Shown: positions 1 through 9,389, counted from the stretch's first letter. The stretch is DNA of 64,000 nucleotides from Clostridia bacterium (GCA_021203845.1 JAJQAK010000167.1:24826-88825); one strand, 5' to 3'. Notes: a model not told the origin generated them from the sequence alone. A program made the numbers and translations.

Positions 1-287
1 GCTTTGGGACGTCCGATGACATGTTTGAGGTTTTGGAACCATACATCGGTGTGAACGCACGTTATGTTCGTGACGTCCTGTCCTACCTCGTCGCGGGGAA
101 GTCCGTCAAAGTCAATGTCAGCGGATTTTCGGGCAACGCCGGACCATTCATGTTTGACGACAACTTTCTGACCCTTCTCATTCATTTGGGGTATCTGACG
201 TACAACAGAAACACAAAGAGGGCCAGGGCGTCTGACCGGGAAATGAAGGGCAGACTCAAAGGGTTGATAAACAAAATCGCCGGATGA
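1..287 (+). pseudogene. 3' remnant of an AAA-ATPase-like / PD-(D/E)XK family protein, cut by the window edge
   Basis: The frame is open from base 3 through the left edge, so the start lies outside the window. The visible residues match the middle of the intact family member at 23870-25477: both share a stretch ending LLIHLGYLT, followed by a DREM/NREI segment. The intact protein then continues about 150 residues into its nuclease-like domain, but this copy stops at once, so the C-terminal domain is missing. I infer a truncated, probably non-functional copy. A window extending left would show whether the ATPase part is intact. Confidence 0.6.
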
Positions 288-335
288 CGGCGGAATCGGG
301 TATGTCCCGTTTGTGACATTCAGGGAGGATTTTCT

Positions 336-1547
336 GTGGAAAAGAAATTCGCGCATCTCGCGGCGCACGACGACGACACGGACACAAGGGGGCTCGCCGA
401 GCGCAGCGTCGAGTTGTATAAACACGGGGACGAGGTCAGGGCTCCCTTCGTGAGGGACAGCCACAGAATCCTGCACTCCAACGCCTACAGACGTCTCAAA
501 CATAAGACACAGGTGTTTTTCAACATAGACAACGACCATGTCTGCACGCGTATGGAGCACGTCGCGCACGTGCAGTCGGTGAGTGACACCATAGCCTCGT
601 GTCTCGGGCTCAACACGGACCTCACCAGGGCCATCTCAATGGGGCACGATCTGGGACATGCCCCTTTCGGACACGAGGGCGAGCACGTCCTTTCGGCTCT
701 TTCGGAAAAATATCTTGGGACGCCGTTCTGGCACGAGAGGAACAGTTTGAGGTTCGTGGACCACGTCGAGCTTCTGGCAGACGACAAGGGCATATTCCGC
801 GGGCTGGACCTCACATACGCCGTGAGGGACGGGATTATTTCGCACTGCGGGGAGAGGGACGACAAATCCTACAAACCCAGGGAGGAGAAAATAGACCTCG
901 AGAAGGAGTTTCTGAAGGTCGGTCAGTATGAGCCATACACCTGGGAAGGCTGTATTGTGAAGATATCCGACAGAATCGCCTACGTCGGACGCGACATAGA
1001 GGATGCGCTGTCCCTCGGATTTTTGGACGAGAAGAAAAAGAAAATGCTTTCCGACAGGCTCGGCGAGACGCTCACCACGACGTCCATAATGCGGGTTCTC
1101 ATTGAGGACATCTGCCGTACCAGCACACCGGAGCACGGGATAGGCTTCAGCGACAGGGGTTCCGAGATGCTCAACGCCATAAAAGATTTCAACTACACAT
1201 ATATCTATCTCGACGAAAGGATGGATCATATATCGAAGTACTGCGAACTTGTGCTCAGTGAACTTTTCGACACATTTGACCGCATATATGACGGGGGAAA
1301 CACTATTGAAGCTCTCCTGAAGTCGCATTACGGATACATCGCACCGCCCTTCGCGGAGTATCTCGCGAGATACTGTTTTCCCGACATAGTGCCGGCCGAT
1401 TTGCTGAATGGCCGTGTGTACGACAACGAAAAGATATACGGCGGGCTCGGGGACGTTCGCACGTACCGACAGGCCATAATAGACTATCTTTCCGGAATGA
1501 CGGACAGGTTTTCGGTCGAATCGTTCGACTCGCTTCTTCGTTACTGA
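336..1547 (+). CDS. dgt: dGTPase-like HD-domain triphosphohydrolase
   Basis: Predicted to hydrolyse dGTP or other dNTPs to the nucleoside and triphosphate, a role in nucleotide pool balance. The 403-residue protein has the family's N-terminal SNAYRRLKHKTQVF segment, then an HD-domain metal site: R-x-E-H near residue 74, the HDLGHAPFGHEGE block near 104-116, and a later D-R-I-A-Y motif near 213. Start is GTG 336, eight bases after an AGGGAGG ribosome site. It stands alone between the truncated ATPase-like gene and a DUF2188 gene. Dgt-like proteins in Bacillota vary in substrate, so the exact nucleotide is not certain. Confidence 0.88.
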   Translation: MEKKFAHLAAHDDDTDTRGLAERSVELYKHGDEVRAPFVRDSHRILHSNAYRRLKHKTQVFFNIDNDHVCTRMEHVAHVQSVSDTIASCLGLNTDLTRAISMGHDLGHAPFGHEGEHVLSALSEKYLGTPFWHERNSLRFVDHVELLADDKGIFRGLDLTYAVRDGIISHCGERDDKSYKPREEKIDLEKEFLKVGQYEPYTWEGCIVKISDRIAYVGRDIEDALSLGFLDEKKKKMLSDRLGETLTTTSIMRVLIEDICRTSTPEHGIGFSDRGSEMLNAIKDFNYTYIYLDERMDHISKYCELVLSELFDTFDRIYDGGNTIEALLKSHYGYIAPPFAEYLARYCFPDIVPADLLNGRVYDNEKIYGGLGDVRTYRQAIIDYLSGMTDRFSVESFDSLLRY

Positions 1548-1602
1548 CCGGCTGGCGTCCGGCTTCCGGGCGGAAAACACGAAACAATCGCAAAAAAACA
1601 TC

Positions 1603-1631
1603 TTGACAAGTTTTAAGGTCGGTTATATAAT
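1603..1631 (+). promoter_or_regulatory. Sigma-A promoter for the DUF2188 membrane protein
   Basis: TTGACA at 1603-1608, 17-bp spacer, TATAAT at 1626-1631: a perfect consensus match about 80 bases upstream of the ATG at 1711. Confidence 0.85.
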
Positions 1632-1710
1632 GACTTTACGACAACTGTCGAAAAAAACTGACTAAAACCTTTGCGTTTCCGTCGAAGCGCAGTATGACAG
1701 GGGATTCAAC

Positions 1711-2514
1711 ATGATTACAGCATTATTGTCGTCGTGGAGCGATTTTTGGGACGATGCAGGAGAATATCTCACGAGAGAGTGGGGCGGCCTAACCTACTGG
1801 ATGTGGTTCACAATCGCTATTCTCGTCGTGGTCGCGGTGATTCTCATCGCCGTGTTCGCCGCAAAGGGAAGCAAGAAACGTAAGCTGGCCGAGGAAGATG
1901 TTGCCCAGGCGGAAGAGGAGTTCGTTCCGGAGGAAACTCAGCCCGAGCCCGAAGAAATCCCGTACGTCTACGACAGCGTTCCGGCATATGAAGCCGAGCC
2001 TGAACCTGAACCCGAAACCGTGCCCGAACCCGTTTACGAACAGGAACCCGAGTATGAGCCCGAGCCCGCGTACGAACCCGAACCGAAACCCGTCGAAGAC
2101 GAACGTTCCTGGTACACGAGCTACGTTGACGAGAGCATTTCCGGGGAAGAGGAAGTTCCGGCGGACGAATACGTTCCCCCCGTCGAAGAGAAGCCCGCTT
2201 CCGTCGAAGAAGATGCGTCCGTGCGCGTCTACGTGCAGACGGAGTATGAGCAGAAGCCCGTCGTAGAAAGGACCCGCGAGACATACTATGAGACCCCGAG
2301 AGTCACCGAGAAGGTTTACCACGTCTCCAAGAGACGTCTGGACGGCAAGTGGCAGGTCAAGGCCTCCAAGAGCACCAAGGTTATAAGGCTTTTCGATAAA
2401 TACCGCGACGCCATAGAGTACGCCAAGAAACTCGCCATAAACCAGGGCACGAGAGTCATAATACACAAGGCGGACGGGACGTTCAGCAAAATCTCGTTCG
2501 ACAGCAGACAGTGA
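1711..2514 (+). CDS. Membrane-anchored protein with Pro/Glu-rich linker and C-terminal DUF2188 domain
   Basis: 267 residues. One membrane segment at about 28-51 is followed by a KKRK stop-transfer patch. A linker at about 60-190 is dense in E-P repeats (PEPEPE, YEPEP). The last 65 residues, beginning VYHVSKR and containing GKWQVKA and a Y-x-D-A-I-E-Y-A helix, resemble DUF2188, a small domain of unknown function. The topology suggests a cytoplasmic DUF2188 domain held off the membrane by an extended acidic arm. It has its own promoter and terminator. No enzymatic role can be assigned. Confidence 0.75.
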   Translation: MITALLSSWSDFWDDAGEYLTREWGGLTYWMWFTIAILVVVAVILIAVFAAKGSKKRKLAEEDVAQAEEEFVPEETQPEPEEIPYVYDSVPAYEAEPEPEPETVPEPVYEQEPEYEPEPAYEPEPKPVEDERSWYTSYVDESISGEEEVPADEYVPPVEEKPASVEEDASVRVYVQTEYEQKPVVERTRETYYETPRVTEKVYHVSKRRLDGKWQVKASKSTKVIRLFDKYRDAIEYAKKLAINQGTRVIIHKADGTFSKISFDSRQ

Positions 2515-2551
2515 TATTAATAAAGTGATATAAAGTATGAAAAAACAGGAT

Positions 2552-2576
2552 AGCGCTCCGTGACGGAGCGCTTTAT
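2552..2576 (+). terminator. Rho-independent terminator
   Basis: AGCGCTCCG, loop TGA, CGGAGCGCT: a perfect 9-bp stem at 2552-2572, followed by a T-rich stretch. It closes the DUF2188 gene. Confidence 0.85.
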
Positions 2577-2691
2577 GTTTTTTGCGTTTTTAGCCATGGC
2601 TGTACGGAGAGGGACGTATCCTTAGAACAGTGATTCCCGGTATTGTTTTTTCTGCTTTGTACTGTATAATTGATAGAAAAGAGAAGTCGCC

Positions 2692-3160
2692 ATGAGCAAA
2701 TTTCTGAACCCCGGAAACGAAAAATTTCAGATATCGTTAAATTCCAAGATTTACGTTGATTAAACCGGACTCATAGAATATACTAACGAGTTGATTTCGA
2801 CGGAACAGCGCTTTTTATGTGTGTCATGGCCCAGAAGGTATGGTAATCCATGGCCGCGAATATGCTAGAAGCTTATTATTGCCGTGTATGCGATTCGCAT
2901 GCCCAGTTTGACGGACTCGCAGGGGACTGGTACGACGGATACATCGTGGAGAACACACCGGAGGATCTGCATATTTACAACTCGAACTCCGTCGTGAGTT
3001 CCCTCCTGGAAGACAAGCTGGAAAATACGAAGATCTGAAACAGTACATACAGACGGACATCGGAGGTCTACATGACGTTCTTATCAAACTCATAGGCGGG
3101 AAAGAGTACGATCTCAAGACGGAATCCTTTTCAAACGACATCGTTACAACGGACAAGCTC
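2692..3160 (+). pseudogene. Decayed AAA-ATPase-like / PD-(D/E)XK family gene
   Basis: ATG 2692 opens a frame reading MSKFLNPGNEKF, equivalent to MGIYLNPGNILF in the intact copy at 23870. An in-frame TAA follows IYVD (2761-2763). The frame then continues through TGLIE and CVSWPRRYG, matching the Walker A region RPRRFGKS with the final K-S lost. A frameshift near 2850 leads into CDSHAQFD, and a deletion joins this directly to WYDGYIV, removing about 170 residues found in the intact copy. A further segment at 3055-3155 encodes GGLHDVLIKLIGGKEYDLKT, matching the pre-nuclease region. At least one stop, one frameshift and one large deletion make this a clear relic. Confidence 0.8.
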
Positions 3161-3194
3161 AGCTCCTCTTTTGATTTTTTTCCGTCAAAATCGT

Positions 3195-3223
3195 TTGAAA
3201 TCGGGTTAAACTCGTTATATCAT
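3195..3223 (+). promoter_or_regulatory. Candidate promoter for the G3E GTPase pair
   Basis: TTGAAA at 3195-3200, 17-bp spacer, TATCAT at 3218-3223, 37 bases before the ATG at 3261. I looked for a Zur-type inverted repeat over it and did not find a convincing one. Confidence 0.55.
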
Positions 3224-3260
3224 ATATGCGTAAACAATACGCTTAAGGAGTTTCTACATT

Positions 3261-4352
3261 ATGACTAAAATAGACATTTTTTCCGGATTCCTGGGAGCCG
3301 GCAAGACCACGCTCATCAAAAAACTCATAAAGGAAGCCTACAAAGGCGAGCAGGTCGTTCTCATCGAGAACGAGTTCGGCGAGATAGGCATTGACGGCGG
3401 ATTTCTGGCGGATGCCGGTATAAAAATCAACGAGCTCAACTCGGGCTGCATCTGCTGCTCGCTTGTCGGCGACTTCGCCAAGGCGCTCAAGCAGGTAAAA
3501 AGTGAGTATTCGCCCGACAGAATAGTCATAGAGCCCTCCGGGGTGGGTAAGCTTTCCGACGTCATCCGCGCAGTGGAAAGAGCAGAGCTCGAGGACTGCG
3601 AGATATCCGGGCTCACGACAGTCGTGGACGCCAACAAGTGCAAACTCTACATGAAGAATTTCGGGGAGTTTTTTTGCGACCAGGTGGAGACCGCGGCGTG
3701 TATAGTGTTCAGCCACGCCGACACTGCGCCCGAGACGAAGCTCGCCGAGGCCGTGAAGCTCGTAAGGGAGCACAACGGCAAGGCCACGACAATAACCACC
3801 CCGCTGGACGAGATAGACGGGAAAGAAATAATGGCTGCGATAGAGCACAGGGACACGCTTTCGGAGGCCCTCGCCCAGTTCGAGGAGGAACACAGAAAGG
3901 AAAGCGAGGAGCACCATCATCACGATGACGACGACGATGACGACGAGTGCTGCGGCCACGACCACGAACATCATCACCATCACCACCATGACGGGGAAGA
4001 TGAGGACGAGGACGACGATGAGAACGAACATCATCACGACCATGACCACGAGCATCACCACCACCATCATGCGGACGAGGTGTTCACGAGCTGGGGCGTG
4101 GAGACGGGGAAGAAATATTCCGCTGAAGAGATCGAAAAGATTCTCACCGCCTTCGACGGGAGCGAGAAATACGGCGTCATACTGAGGGCGAAGGGAATTG
4201 TCCCCTCACCGGACGGCAGGTGGCTCCATTTCGACTACATCCCCGGGGAGACGGACATCCGCGAGGGCGCCGCGGCATACACCGGGAGGGTGTGCGTGAT
4301 AGGCAGCAACATAGACGAGAAGGCGATTGAGGAGCTTTTGGGCGTCGGGTGA
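3261..4352 (+). CDS. CobW/YjiA-type G3E GTPase, putative zinc metallochaperone
   Basis: 363 residues. Walker A GFLGAGKTT lies at about 9-17, and the invariant G3E metal motif C-x-C-C occurs as GCICCS near residue 64. Between about 211 and 270 is an extreme His/Asp/Glu stretch with runs of four to seven His and seven Asp, plus a Cys-Cys pair, which should bind divalent metal. The C-terminal CobW_C-like domain (about 272-363) begins VFTSWGVETG. G3E GTPases of this type insert or traffic Zn, Co or Ni; Zn is my inference from the His-rich loop and the all-zinc ribosomal proteins nearby. SD AAGGAG precedes the ATG. It is followed after 12 bases by a second G3E-like gene, so they are probably co-transcribed. 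Confidence 0.9.
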   Translation: MTKIDIFSGFLGAGKTTLIKKLIKEAYKGEQVVLIENEFGEIGIDGGFLADAGIKINELNSGCICCSLVGDFAKALKQVKSEYSPDRIVIEPSGVGKLSDVIRAVERAELEDCEISGLTTVVDANKCKLYMKNFGEFFCDQVETAACIVFSHADTAPETKLAEAVKLVREHNGKATTITTPLDEIDGKEIMAAIEHRDTLSEALAQFEEEHRKESEEHHHHDDDDDDDECCGHDHEHHHHHHHDGEDEDEDDDENEHHHDHDHEHHHHHHADEVFTSWGVETGKKYSAEEIEKILTAFDGSEKYGVILRAKGIVPSPDGRWLHFDYIPGETDIREGAAAYTGRVCVIGSNIDEKAIEELLGVG

Positions 4353-4364
4353 CCGGAGGTGTGC

Positions 4365-5318
4365 ATGCCTAAAAAAAGAGATGTGGAAGTTCTTATGATT
4401 CTGGGCTTTCTGGAATCCGGCAAGACGACTTTTTTGCAGGAGACCATGGAGGACCCCAGGACCGACGACGGCGGACGCACGCTCCTTCTCGTATGCGAGG
4501 AGGGGGAGACGGAGTACAATCCCGGAAAGTTCGCGGTGAAAAACCTCGACACCAGGACCCTTTCCGACAAGGAGGGGCTCACCGAGCAGTATCTCACCGC
4601 GCTCGATAAAGAGTGTCAGCCCACGCAGGTGTACGTCGAGTACAACGGGATGTGGGAGCTCCAGAAGTTCTTCGAGGCGATGCCGGAGAACTGGATGATA
4701 GTCAGCGCGATAGTCTTTTTCGATGCGTCCACGTTCCTTTCGTACAACGCCAACATGAGACAGCTCGTTTACGACAAGATTTCCCTGTCGCAGATAGTCG
4801 TCCTAAACAGGTTCAAAAATGAGTACGACAGGCTGGAGTACCACAAGGTCCTCCGCGCCGTGTCGAGGCGCATGGACATAATATACGAGGACGAGAGCGG
4901 GAAGACCGAGAGGGACGACATAGAGGATCCGCTCCCCTACGACATCACCGCGCCCGTCATAGAGATAGAGGACAGGGACTACGCGTACTTTTACAGGGAC
5001 GCCGTGGAGAATCCCGGCAACTACGACGGCAGGACGGTCAAGCTCACCGCCATGGCGGAGGTGAAAAAGGGCTTCCCGCAGGGGATGATCCTCGTCGGAA
5101 GGCACATCATGAACTGCTGCGCCGCGGACATTGCGTACAACCCGTTCGCGCTCAAGGGAAAATCCCTCGGAGACATAAAGGCCCGGGACTGGCTCAAGGT
5201 TACGGCAAAGGTCTCTTACGGGACGTGCCCCCTGTACCGGGGCGACGGACCCATGTTCACGGCCGTGGAGATAACCCCCGCGAGTGAGCCGGAGGAAGTG
5301 GTCGCGACCTTCTACTGA
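4365..5318 (+). CDS. Second G3E-type GTPase-like protein (CobW/HypB/UreG fold)
   Basis: 317 residues from ATG 4365, chosen because GGAGG at 4355-4359 is the right distance upstream; an in-frame GTG at 4359 overlaps that site. Walker A reads GFLESGKTTF at about 12-21. The C-x-C-C motif of the upstream partner is absent. The C-terminal third (about 205-300) carries a distinct domain with GRHIMNCCAADIAYN, a Cys pair that could bind metal and that resembles the C-terminal part of TIGR03943-type proteins. The tandem arrangement suggests the two proteins act together in metal handling. Substrate unknown. Confidence 0.75.
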   Translation: MPKKRDVEVLMILGFLESGKTTFLQETMEDPRTDDGGRTLLLVCEEGETEYNPGKFAVKNLDTRTLSDKEGLTEQYLTALDKECQPTQVYVEYNGMWELQKFFEAMPENWMIVSAIVFFDASTFLSYNANMRQLVYDKISLSQIVVLNRFKNEYDRLEYHKVLRAVSRRMDIIYEDESGKTERDDIEDPLPYDITAPVIEIEDRDYAYFYRDAVENPGNYDGRTVKLTAMAEVKKGFPQGMILVGRHIMNCCAADIAYNPFALKGKSLGDIKARDWLKVTAKVSYGTCPLYRGDGPMFTAVEITPASEPEEVVATFY

Positions 5319-5335
5319 AAAAAACTGAATCTTCT

Positions 5336-5370
5336 CCGCCGTGCCGAATCTTAAGGCGCGGCGGTTTTTT
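5336..5370 (+). terminator. Rho-independent terminator after the G3E pair
   Basis: CCGCCGTGCC pairs with GGCGCGGCGG (one mismatch) and is followed by six T at 5365-5370. Confidence 0.8.
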
Positions 5371-5604
5371 GCGTGTAAAAAAAAAGAAATTTTTCTGCGC
5401 ATGTACCGATATTTGTGAGTTTTTAACATTTTTTTTGTGTTTTGCAGTACAAATTCACAAAACGTTTCGCGGGGAATCAATATCTTGTGGGCTTTGCCTT
5501 TCCGGACACCCAGCCGTCCCGGCGGGAAGAGCGTACAATGGATATGCTCTATTTTTAATTCATTAAACAAACGAAAATTTTGTGAAATTTTCGCGTTCAT
5601 TTGT

Positions 5605-5633
5605 TTGACACGGCAAAATCCCCTATATATAAT
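5605..5633 (+). promoter_or_regulatory. Main promoter of the S10-spc-alpha ribosomal protein cluster
   Basis: TTGACA at 5605-5610, exactly 17 bases, TATAAT at 5628-5633: perfect consensus. The AT-rich bases just upstream (5560-5600) could act as an UP element. The 234 bases from the previous terminator to this promoter hold no gene that I can support. Confidence 0.92.
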
Positions 5634-5865
5634 AGACATTGTGTGTCTTTGAACGTGTGTATGGGCTGATGCGTGAAGTTACTTTAAACCGCTTAAAACT
5701 TCGGGCGGAAGATAATTTACGCGGACAAATGTGGGGACGCCGATTCCTGCGACTAACCGTGGCCCGCGAACAAGGCAGTTCAATGCCTTTTTTGTTGCCG
5801 GAGCCGCGATACACACGGTTAAGTTGATAGAGCGCGAAACTGTTAGGACAAAGGGAGTTTTCAAA
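5634..5865 (+). promoter_or_regulatory. Structured 5' leader of the S10 operon with attenuator-like hairpin
   Basis: About 225 untranslated bases separate the promoter from rpsJ. Within them AAGGCA (5772-5777) pairs with TGCCTT (5784-5789), followed directly by a T run to 5793, which has terminator form. It is enclosed by AACCGTG (5755-5761) pairing with CACGGTT (5814-5820). Such a layout fits attenuation of ribosomal protein synthesis; in E. coli L4 acts on an S10 leader, but this leader does not look like that one and its ligand is unknown. Confidence 0.6.
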
Positions 5866-6165
5866 ATGGCAAGTCAGAAGATAAGAATTAGGCTTTCCGC
5901 CTACGATCACGAGCTCGTGGACCTCGCCGCGTCGAGGATTGTCGAGACGATGAAAAAGAGCGGCGCACAGATATCGGGGCCCATCCCCCTTCCCACGCAC
6001 CGCGAGGTCGTCACCATCCTCCGTTCGCCTCACAAGCACAAGGATTCCAGAGAGCAGTTCGAGCAGAGGACCTACAAAAGAATCATAGACATCTACACGC
6101 CCAACGCGAGGCTTCTGGACACCGTCCATCTTCCCGCCGGCGTGGACATAAAAATCAAGCTGTAA
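5866..6165 (+). CDS. rpsJ: 30S ribosomal protein S10
   Basis: 99 residues, normal length. It contains the family signature with GPIPLPT and the long beta-hairpin ending ITRL-like DIKIKL. The start is ATG 5866 after a GGGAG ribosome site; an upstream in-frame extension to 5731 is leader sequence and not part of S10. First gene of the cluster. S10 also acts with NusB in antitermination. Confidence 0.97.
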   Translation: MASQKIRIRLSAYDHELVDLAASRIVETMKKSGAQISGPIPLPTHREVVTILRSPHKHKDSREQFEQRTYKRIIDIYTPNARLLDTVHLPAGVDIKIKL

Positions 6166-6242
6166 CAAGCCGGAAAGATACTCTATGCGACCGGCGAGAG
6201 GGAGTAAGGTATCTATAACAACACATCAGGAGGAACTTTATC

Positions 6243-6893
6243 GTGAATAAAGCAATCATCGGACGCAAAGTCGGTATGACGCAGGTTTTCACCCCGGACG
6301 GGAAGGTAATCCCCGTGACGGTGGTCGAGGCCGGCCCCTGCCCCGTCGTTCAGATAAAGACCGTGGAAAAGGACGGCTACTCCGCCGTCAAGCTCGGTTT
6401 TCAGGAGACGACGGAAAAGAAGCTGAACAAACCCGACTACGGGCAGTTCAAAAAAGCCGGAGTCACCCCCTGCAGGGTTCTCAGAGAGTTCAAGCTCGAC
6501 GGGGCCGACGGCTACAGCGTGGGCGACGTCGTAAAGGCGGACGTCTTCAAGGAACAGGACAGGGTCGACGTCCACGGCGTGAGCAAGGGCCACGGATTTT
6601 CCGGAGTCATAAAGAGATGGAACCAGAGAAGGCTCAAGATGTCGCACGGCGTCAGCGCCGTACACAGGGAGCCCGGATCCATGGGAGCGAACAGCTCGCC
6701 CTCCAGGGTGTTTAAGAACAAGCGTCTCCCCGGACATTACGGATGCGAAAAGACGACCGTCCTCAACCTCGAGGTCGTGAGGGTGGACGCGGACAGGAAC
6801 TTCCTTCTCATAAAAGGCGGTCTCCCCGGTCCCGACGGCTCCGTCGTGACCATCACCGACACGGTGAAGGTTCACAAAAAAAAGGAAAAATAG
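6243..6893 (+). CDS. rplC: 50S ribosomal protein L3
   Basis: 216 residues. GTG start with AGGAGG nine bases upstream. The N-terminal [10 protein letters not shown] and the [11 protein letters not shown] loop that reaches the peptidyl transferase centre are clear. Standard position after rpsJ. Confidence 0.97.
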   Translation: MNKAIIGRKVGMTQVFTPDGKVIPVTVVEAGPCPVVQIKTVEKDGYSAVKLGFQETTEKKLNKPDYGQFKKAGVTPCRVLREFKLDGADGYSVGDVVKADVFKEQDRVDVHGVSKGHGFSGVIKRWNQRRLKMSHGVSAVHREPGSMGANSSPSRVFKNKRLPGHYGCEKTTVLNLEVVRVDADRNFLLIKGGLPGPDGSVVTITDTVKVHKKKEK

Positions 6894-6905
6894 GAGGTCT
6901 AGACA

Positions 6906-7532
6906 ATGCCCAGCGTTAAAGTATACAGAATGGACGGCACGGAGTCCGGCACTATCGACCTCAGCGAGAAGGTTTTCGGCGTCGAGTACAACGAGGCCCT
7001 CATCCACCAGGCGGTCGTCACCAGACTCGCCAACGAGAGACAGGGGACCAAGGGTACTCTCACGAGATCGGAAGTCCGCGGCGGCGGAAGGAAGCCCTGG
7101 AGACAGAAAGGCACCGGCAGGGCCCGTCAGGGATCCATACGCGCTCCCCAGTGGACGAAGGGCGGCGTGGTTTTCGCCCCCAAGTCGAGGGACTACTCCA
7201 AGGACATGAACAAGAAGGCCAAAAGAGGCGCGCTTCTTTCCGCGCTTTCCAAGAAGGTGTCCGACGGACAGCTTCTGGTCGTGGAGGAGTTCGCGGTCGA
7301 GAACGGCAAGACGAAGGAGATGGTGGCGTTCAAAAACGCGCTCGGCCTCGACAAGAAGGCGCTCCTCGTCATGGACAACAACGACGAGAAGGTAATCCTC
7401 GCGACGAGGAACATAAAAAGTCTGCAGACGCTCCCCGTACAGCAGATTTCTACGTACGAGGTCGTGTCGAGCGACAAGGTCATCCTGACGCGTGAGGCGG
7501 TCAAAATGCTCGAGGAGGTCTACGGAGAGTAA
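6906..7532 (+). CDS. rplD: 50S ribosomal protein L4
   Basis: 208 residues. The internal exit-tunnel loop is recognisable by GGGRKPWRQKGTGRARQGS. L4 is the autoregulator of the S10 operon in E. coli and would be a candidate ligand for the structured leader upstream of rpsJ. Its stop overlaps the rplW start in TAATG. Confidence 0.97.
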   Translation: MPSVKVYRMDGTESGTIDLSEKVFGVEYNEALIHQAVVTRLANERQGTKGTLTRSEVRGGGRKPWRQKGTGRARQGSIRAPQWTKGGVVFAPKSRDYSKDMNKKAKRGALLSALSKKVSDGQLLVVEEFAVENGKTKEMVAFKNALGLDKKALLVMDNNDEKVILATRNIKSLQTLPVQQISTYEVVSSDKVILTREAVKMLEEVYGE

Positions 7533-7822
7533 TGAAGGCACAGGACATTATTTTGAAACCCCTCCTCACCGAGAAAGGGTACGACGGCATCACCGACAAG
7601 AGATACACATTCATTGTCGCAAAGAACGCCAACAAGATTCAGATAAAGCAGGCCGTGGAGGAGCTTTTCTCCGTGCAGGTCAAGAGCGTGAACACGCTCG
7701 TATACAAAGGTAAGCCCAAGCGCCAGGGAAGGTCCATGGGATACACGTCCGAATACAAAAAGGCGGTCGTCCAGCTCAGGGACGAGTCGAAGCCCATCGA
7801 GTTCTTCAACTCGCTGTCTTAA
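7532..7822 (+). CDS. rplW: 50S ribosomal protein L23
   Basis: 96 residues, beginning with the usual [11 protein letters not shown] segment. L23 surrounds the tunnel exit and docks SRP and trigger factor. Starts one base inside the rplD stop, indicating translational coupling. Confidence 0.96.
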   Translation: MKAQDIILKPLLTEKGYDGITDKRYTFIVAKNANKIQIKQAVEELFSVQVKSVNTLVYKGKPKRQGRSMGYTSEYKKAVVQLRDESKPIEFFNSLS

Positions 7823-7833
7823 AAGGAGGCATC

Positions 7834-8664
7834 ATGGCAATCAAAAGATATAACCCCACGTCGCCCGCACGCCGTCTCATGACGGTCAGCGCGTGTGACG
7901 ATCTGGACGGCGATCAGACGCCGGTGAAGAGTCTGACGCACGACCTCAGGAAACAGGCCGGAAGGAACAACCAGGGCAAAATTTCCGTCCGTCACCGCGG
8001 CGGCGGATGCAAGAGAAGTTACAGAATCATAGACTTCAAGCGCAACAAGGACGGAATCCCCGCAACGGTCAAGGCCATCCAGTACGATCCCAACCGTTCG
8101 GCGAGAATAGCACTTCTCTGCTACGAGGACGGAGAGAAGAGATACATCCTCGCTCCCCTCGGGCTCAAAGTCGGCGACAAGGTCGTCTCCGGCAAGGGCG
8201 CCGACATAAAGGCGGGAAACACCCTCGAGCTCGCGGACATCCCCGTGGGCACCGTGGTCCACGCGATAGAGATGCAGCCCGGCAAGGGTGCGCAAATAGC
8301 GAGGGCCGCCGGGATGAGCGCGCAGATAATGGCCAAGGAAGGCGCGTACGCCACGATAAGGATGCCGTCCGGCGAGATGAGATACATAAACCTCAAGTGC
8401 AGGGCGACCGTGGGACAGGTCGGAAACCTCGACCACGAGATAATCCGCGTGGGCAAGGCGGGCAAGTCGAGATACCTCGGCATACGCCCCACCGTCAGAG
8501 GTTCTGCGATGAACCCCAACGACCACCCTCACGGCGGCGGCGAAGGGAAACACCCCATAGGGCATCCCGGACCCCAGACTCCCTGGGGAAGACCCGCGCT
8601 CGGTTACAAGACCAGAAAGAAGAAGAATCCCACTTCCAAGTTCATTGTGAAGAGGATAAACTGA
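7834..8664 (+). CDS. rplB: 50S ribosomal protein L2
   Basis: 276 residues, usual length. It has the RHRGGGCKR segment, and the conserved C-terminal block with [13 protein letters not shown] and the invariant His near residue 230 that lies close to the peptidyl transferase centre. Confidence 0.97.
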   Translation: MAIKRYNPTSPARRLMTVSACDDLDGDQTPVKSLTHDLRKQAGRNNQGKISVRHRGGGCKRSYRIIDFKRNKDGIPATVKAIQYDPNRSARIALLCYEDGEKRYILAPLGLKVGDKVVSGKGADIKAGNTLELADIPVGTVVHAIEMQPGKGAQIARAAGMSAQIMAKEGAYATIRMPSGEMRYINLKCRATVGQVGNLDHEIIRVGKAGKSRYLGIRPTVRGSAMNPNDHPHGGGEGKHPIGHPGPQTPWGRPALGYKTRKKKNPTSKFIVKRIN

Positions 8665-8680
8665 CGGAGGAAGAAGACAG

Positions 8681-8959
8681 ATGTCGAGAAGCGTTAAGAA
8701 AGGCCCTTACTGCGAAGAGCGCCTGATGTCGAGAATAGTCAAGATGAACGAGACGGGCGAGAAGAAGGTCATAAAGACATGGTCGCGCGCGTCCACGATA
8801 TTCCCCGTCATGGTCGGACACACGATAGCCGTATACGACGGCAAAAAGCACGTCCCCGTGTACATCACGGAAGACATGGTGGGCTGCAAGCTCGGCGAGT
8901 TCTCCCCCACGAGAACGTTCAAAGGTCATGCGGCGAAGACAGCGAAAGGCAAGAGATAA
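8681..8959 (+). CDS. rpsS: 30S ribosomal protein S19
   Basis: 92 residues. SRSVKKGP start and the C-terminal [14 protein letters not shown] signature are present. It binds the 30S head with S13. Confidence 0.97.
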   Translation: MSRSVKKGPYCEERLMSRIVKMNETGEKKVIKTWSRASTIFPVMVGHTIAVYDGKKHVPVYITEDMVGCKLGEFSPTRTFKGHAAKTAKGKR

Positions 8960-8970
8960 GGGAGTAAGTC

Positions 8971-9363
8971 ATGGCAAAGAACACCAGAGAAAAAGCTGAG
9001 GCCAGGGAAGAGAAGAGAGACACCCGTCCCAGAGCGGTCGCGAGATACGTCAGAGTTTCCCCCTACAAGGTAAGGACGGTCGTGGACCTCATAAGGGGTA
9101 AAAGCGTGGAAGAGGCGGAAGGCATCCTCACGTACTGCAACAAGATGTGCGCCGCCGACGTCAAGAAGGTTCTCCTTTCCGCCGCGGCGAACGCCGAGAA
9201 CAACCTCGGAATGGACAGAGCCGACCTCATCGTGGCCGAGACGTATGTGGACGCCGGGCCGCAGATGAAGAGGATCCGTCCCGTTTCCAAGGGCAGGGCG
9301 CACGCGATTCTCAAGAGGTCGTGTCACATAACCGTCATCCTCGACGTCGCCAAAAGGGCGTGA
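8971..9363 (+). CDS. rplV: 50S ribosomal protein L22
   Basis: 130 residues. A charged N-terminal extension of about 20 residues precedes the usual [12 protein letters not shown] start. The tunnel-lining hairpin with [15 protein letters not shown] is intact. Confidence 0.96.
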   Translation: MAKNTREKAEAREEKRDTRPRAVARYVRVSPYKVRTVVDLIRGKSVEEAEGILTYCNKMCAADVKKVLLSAAANAENNLGMDRADLIVAETYVDAGPQMKRIRPVSKGRAHAILKRSCHITVILDVAKRA

Positions 9364-9389
9364 TACAAAAGGTGTAAGGAGAAAAGAAC

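Noticed and set aside
636-1601. 321-codon minus-strand frame
   Set aside because: Antisense shadow of the dgt gene.
3190-3225. Possible Zur box over the G3E promoter
   Set aside because: The half-sites do not form the expected inverted repeat.
5371-5604. Short open frames in the AT-rich gap before the S10 promoter
   Set aside because: No ribosome sites or family resemblance.
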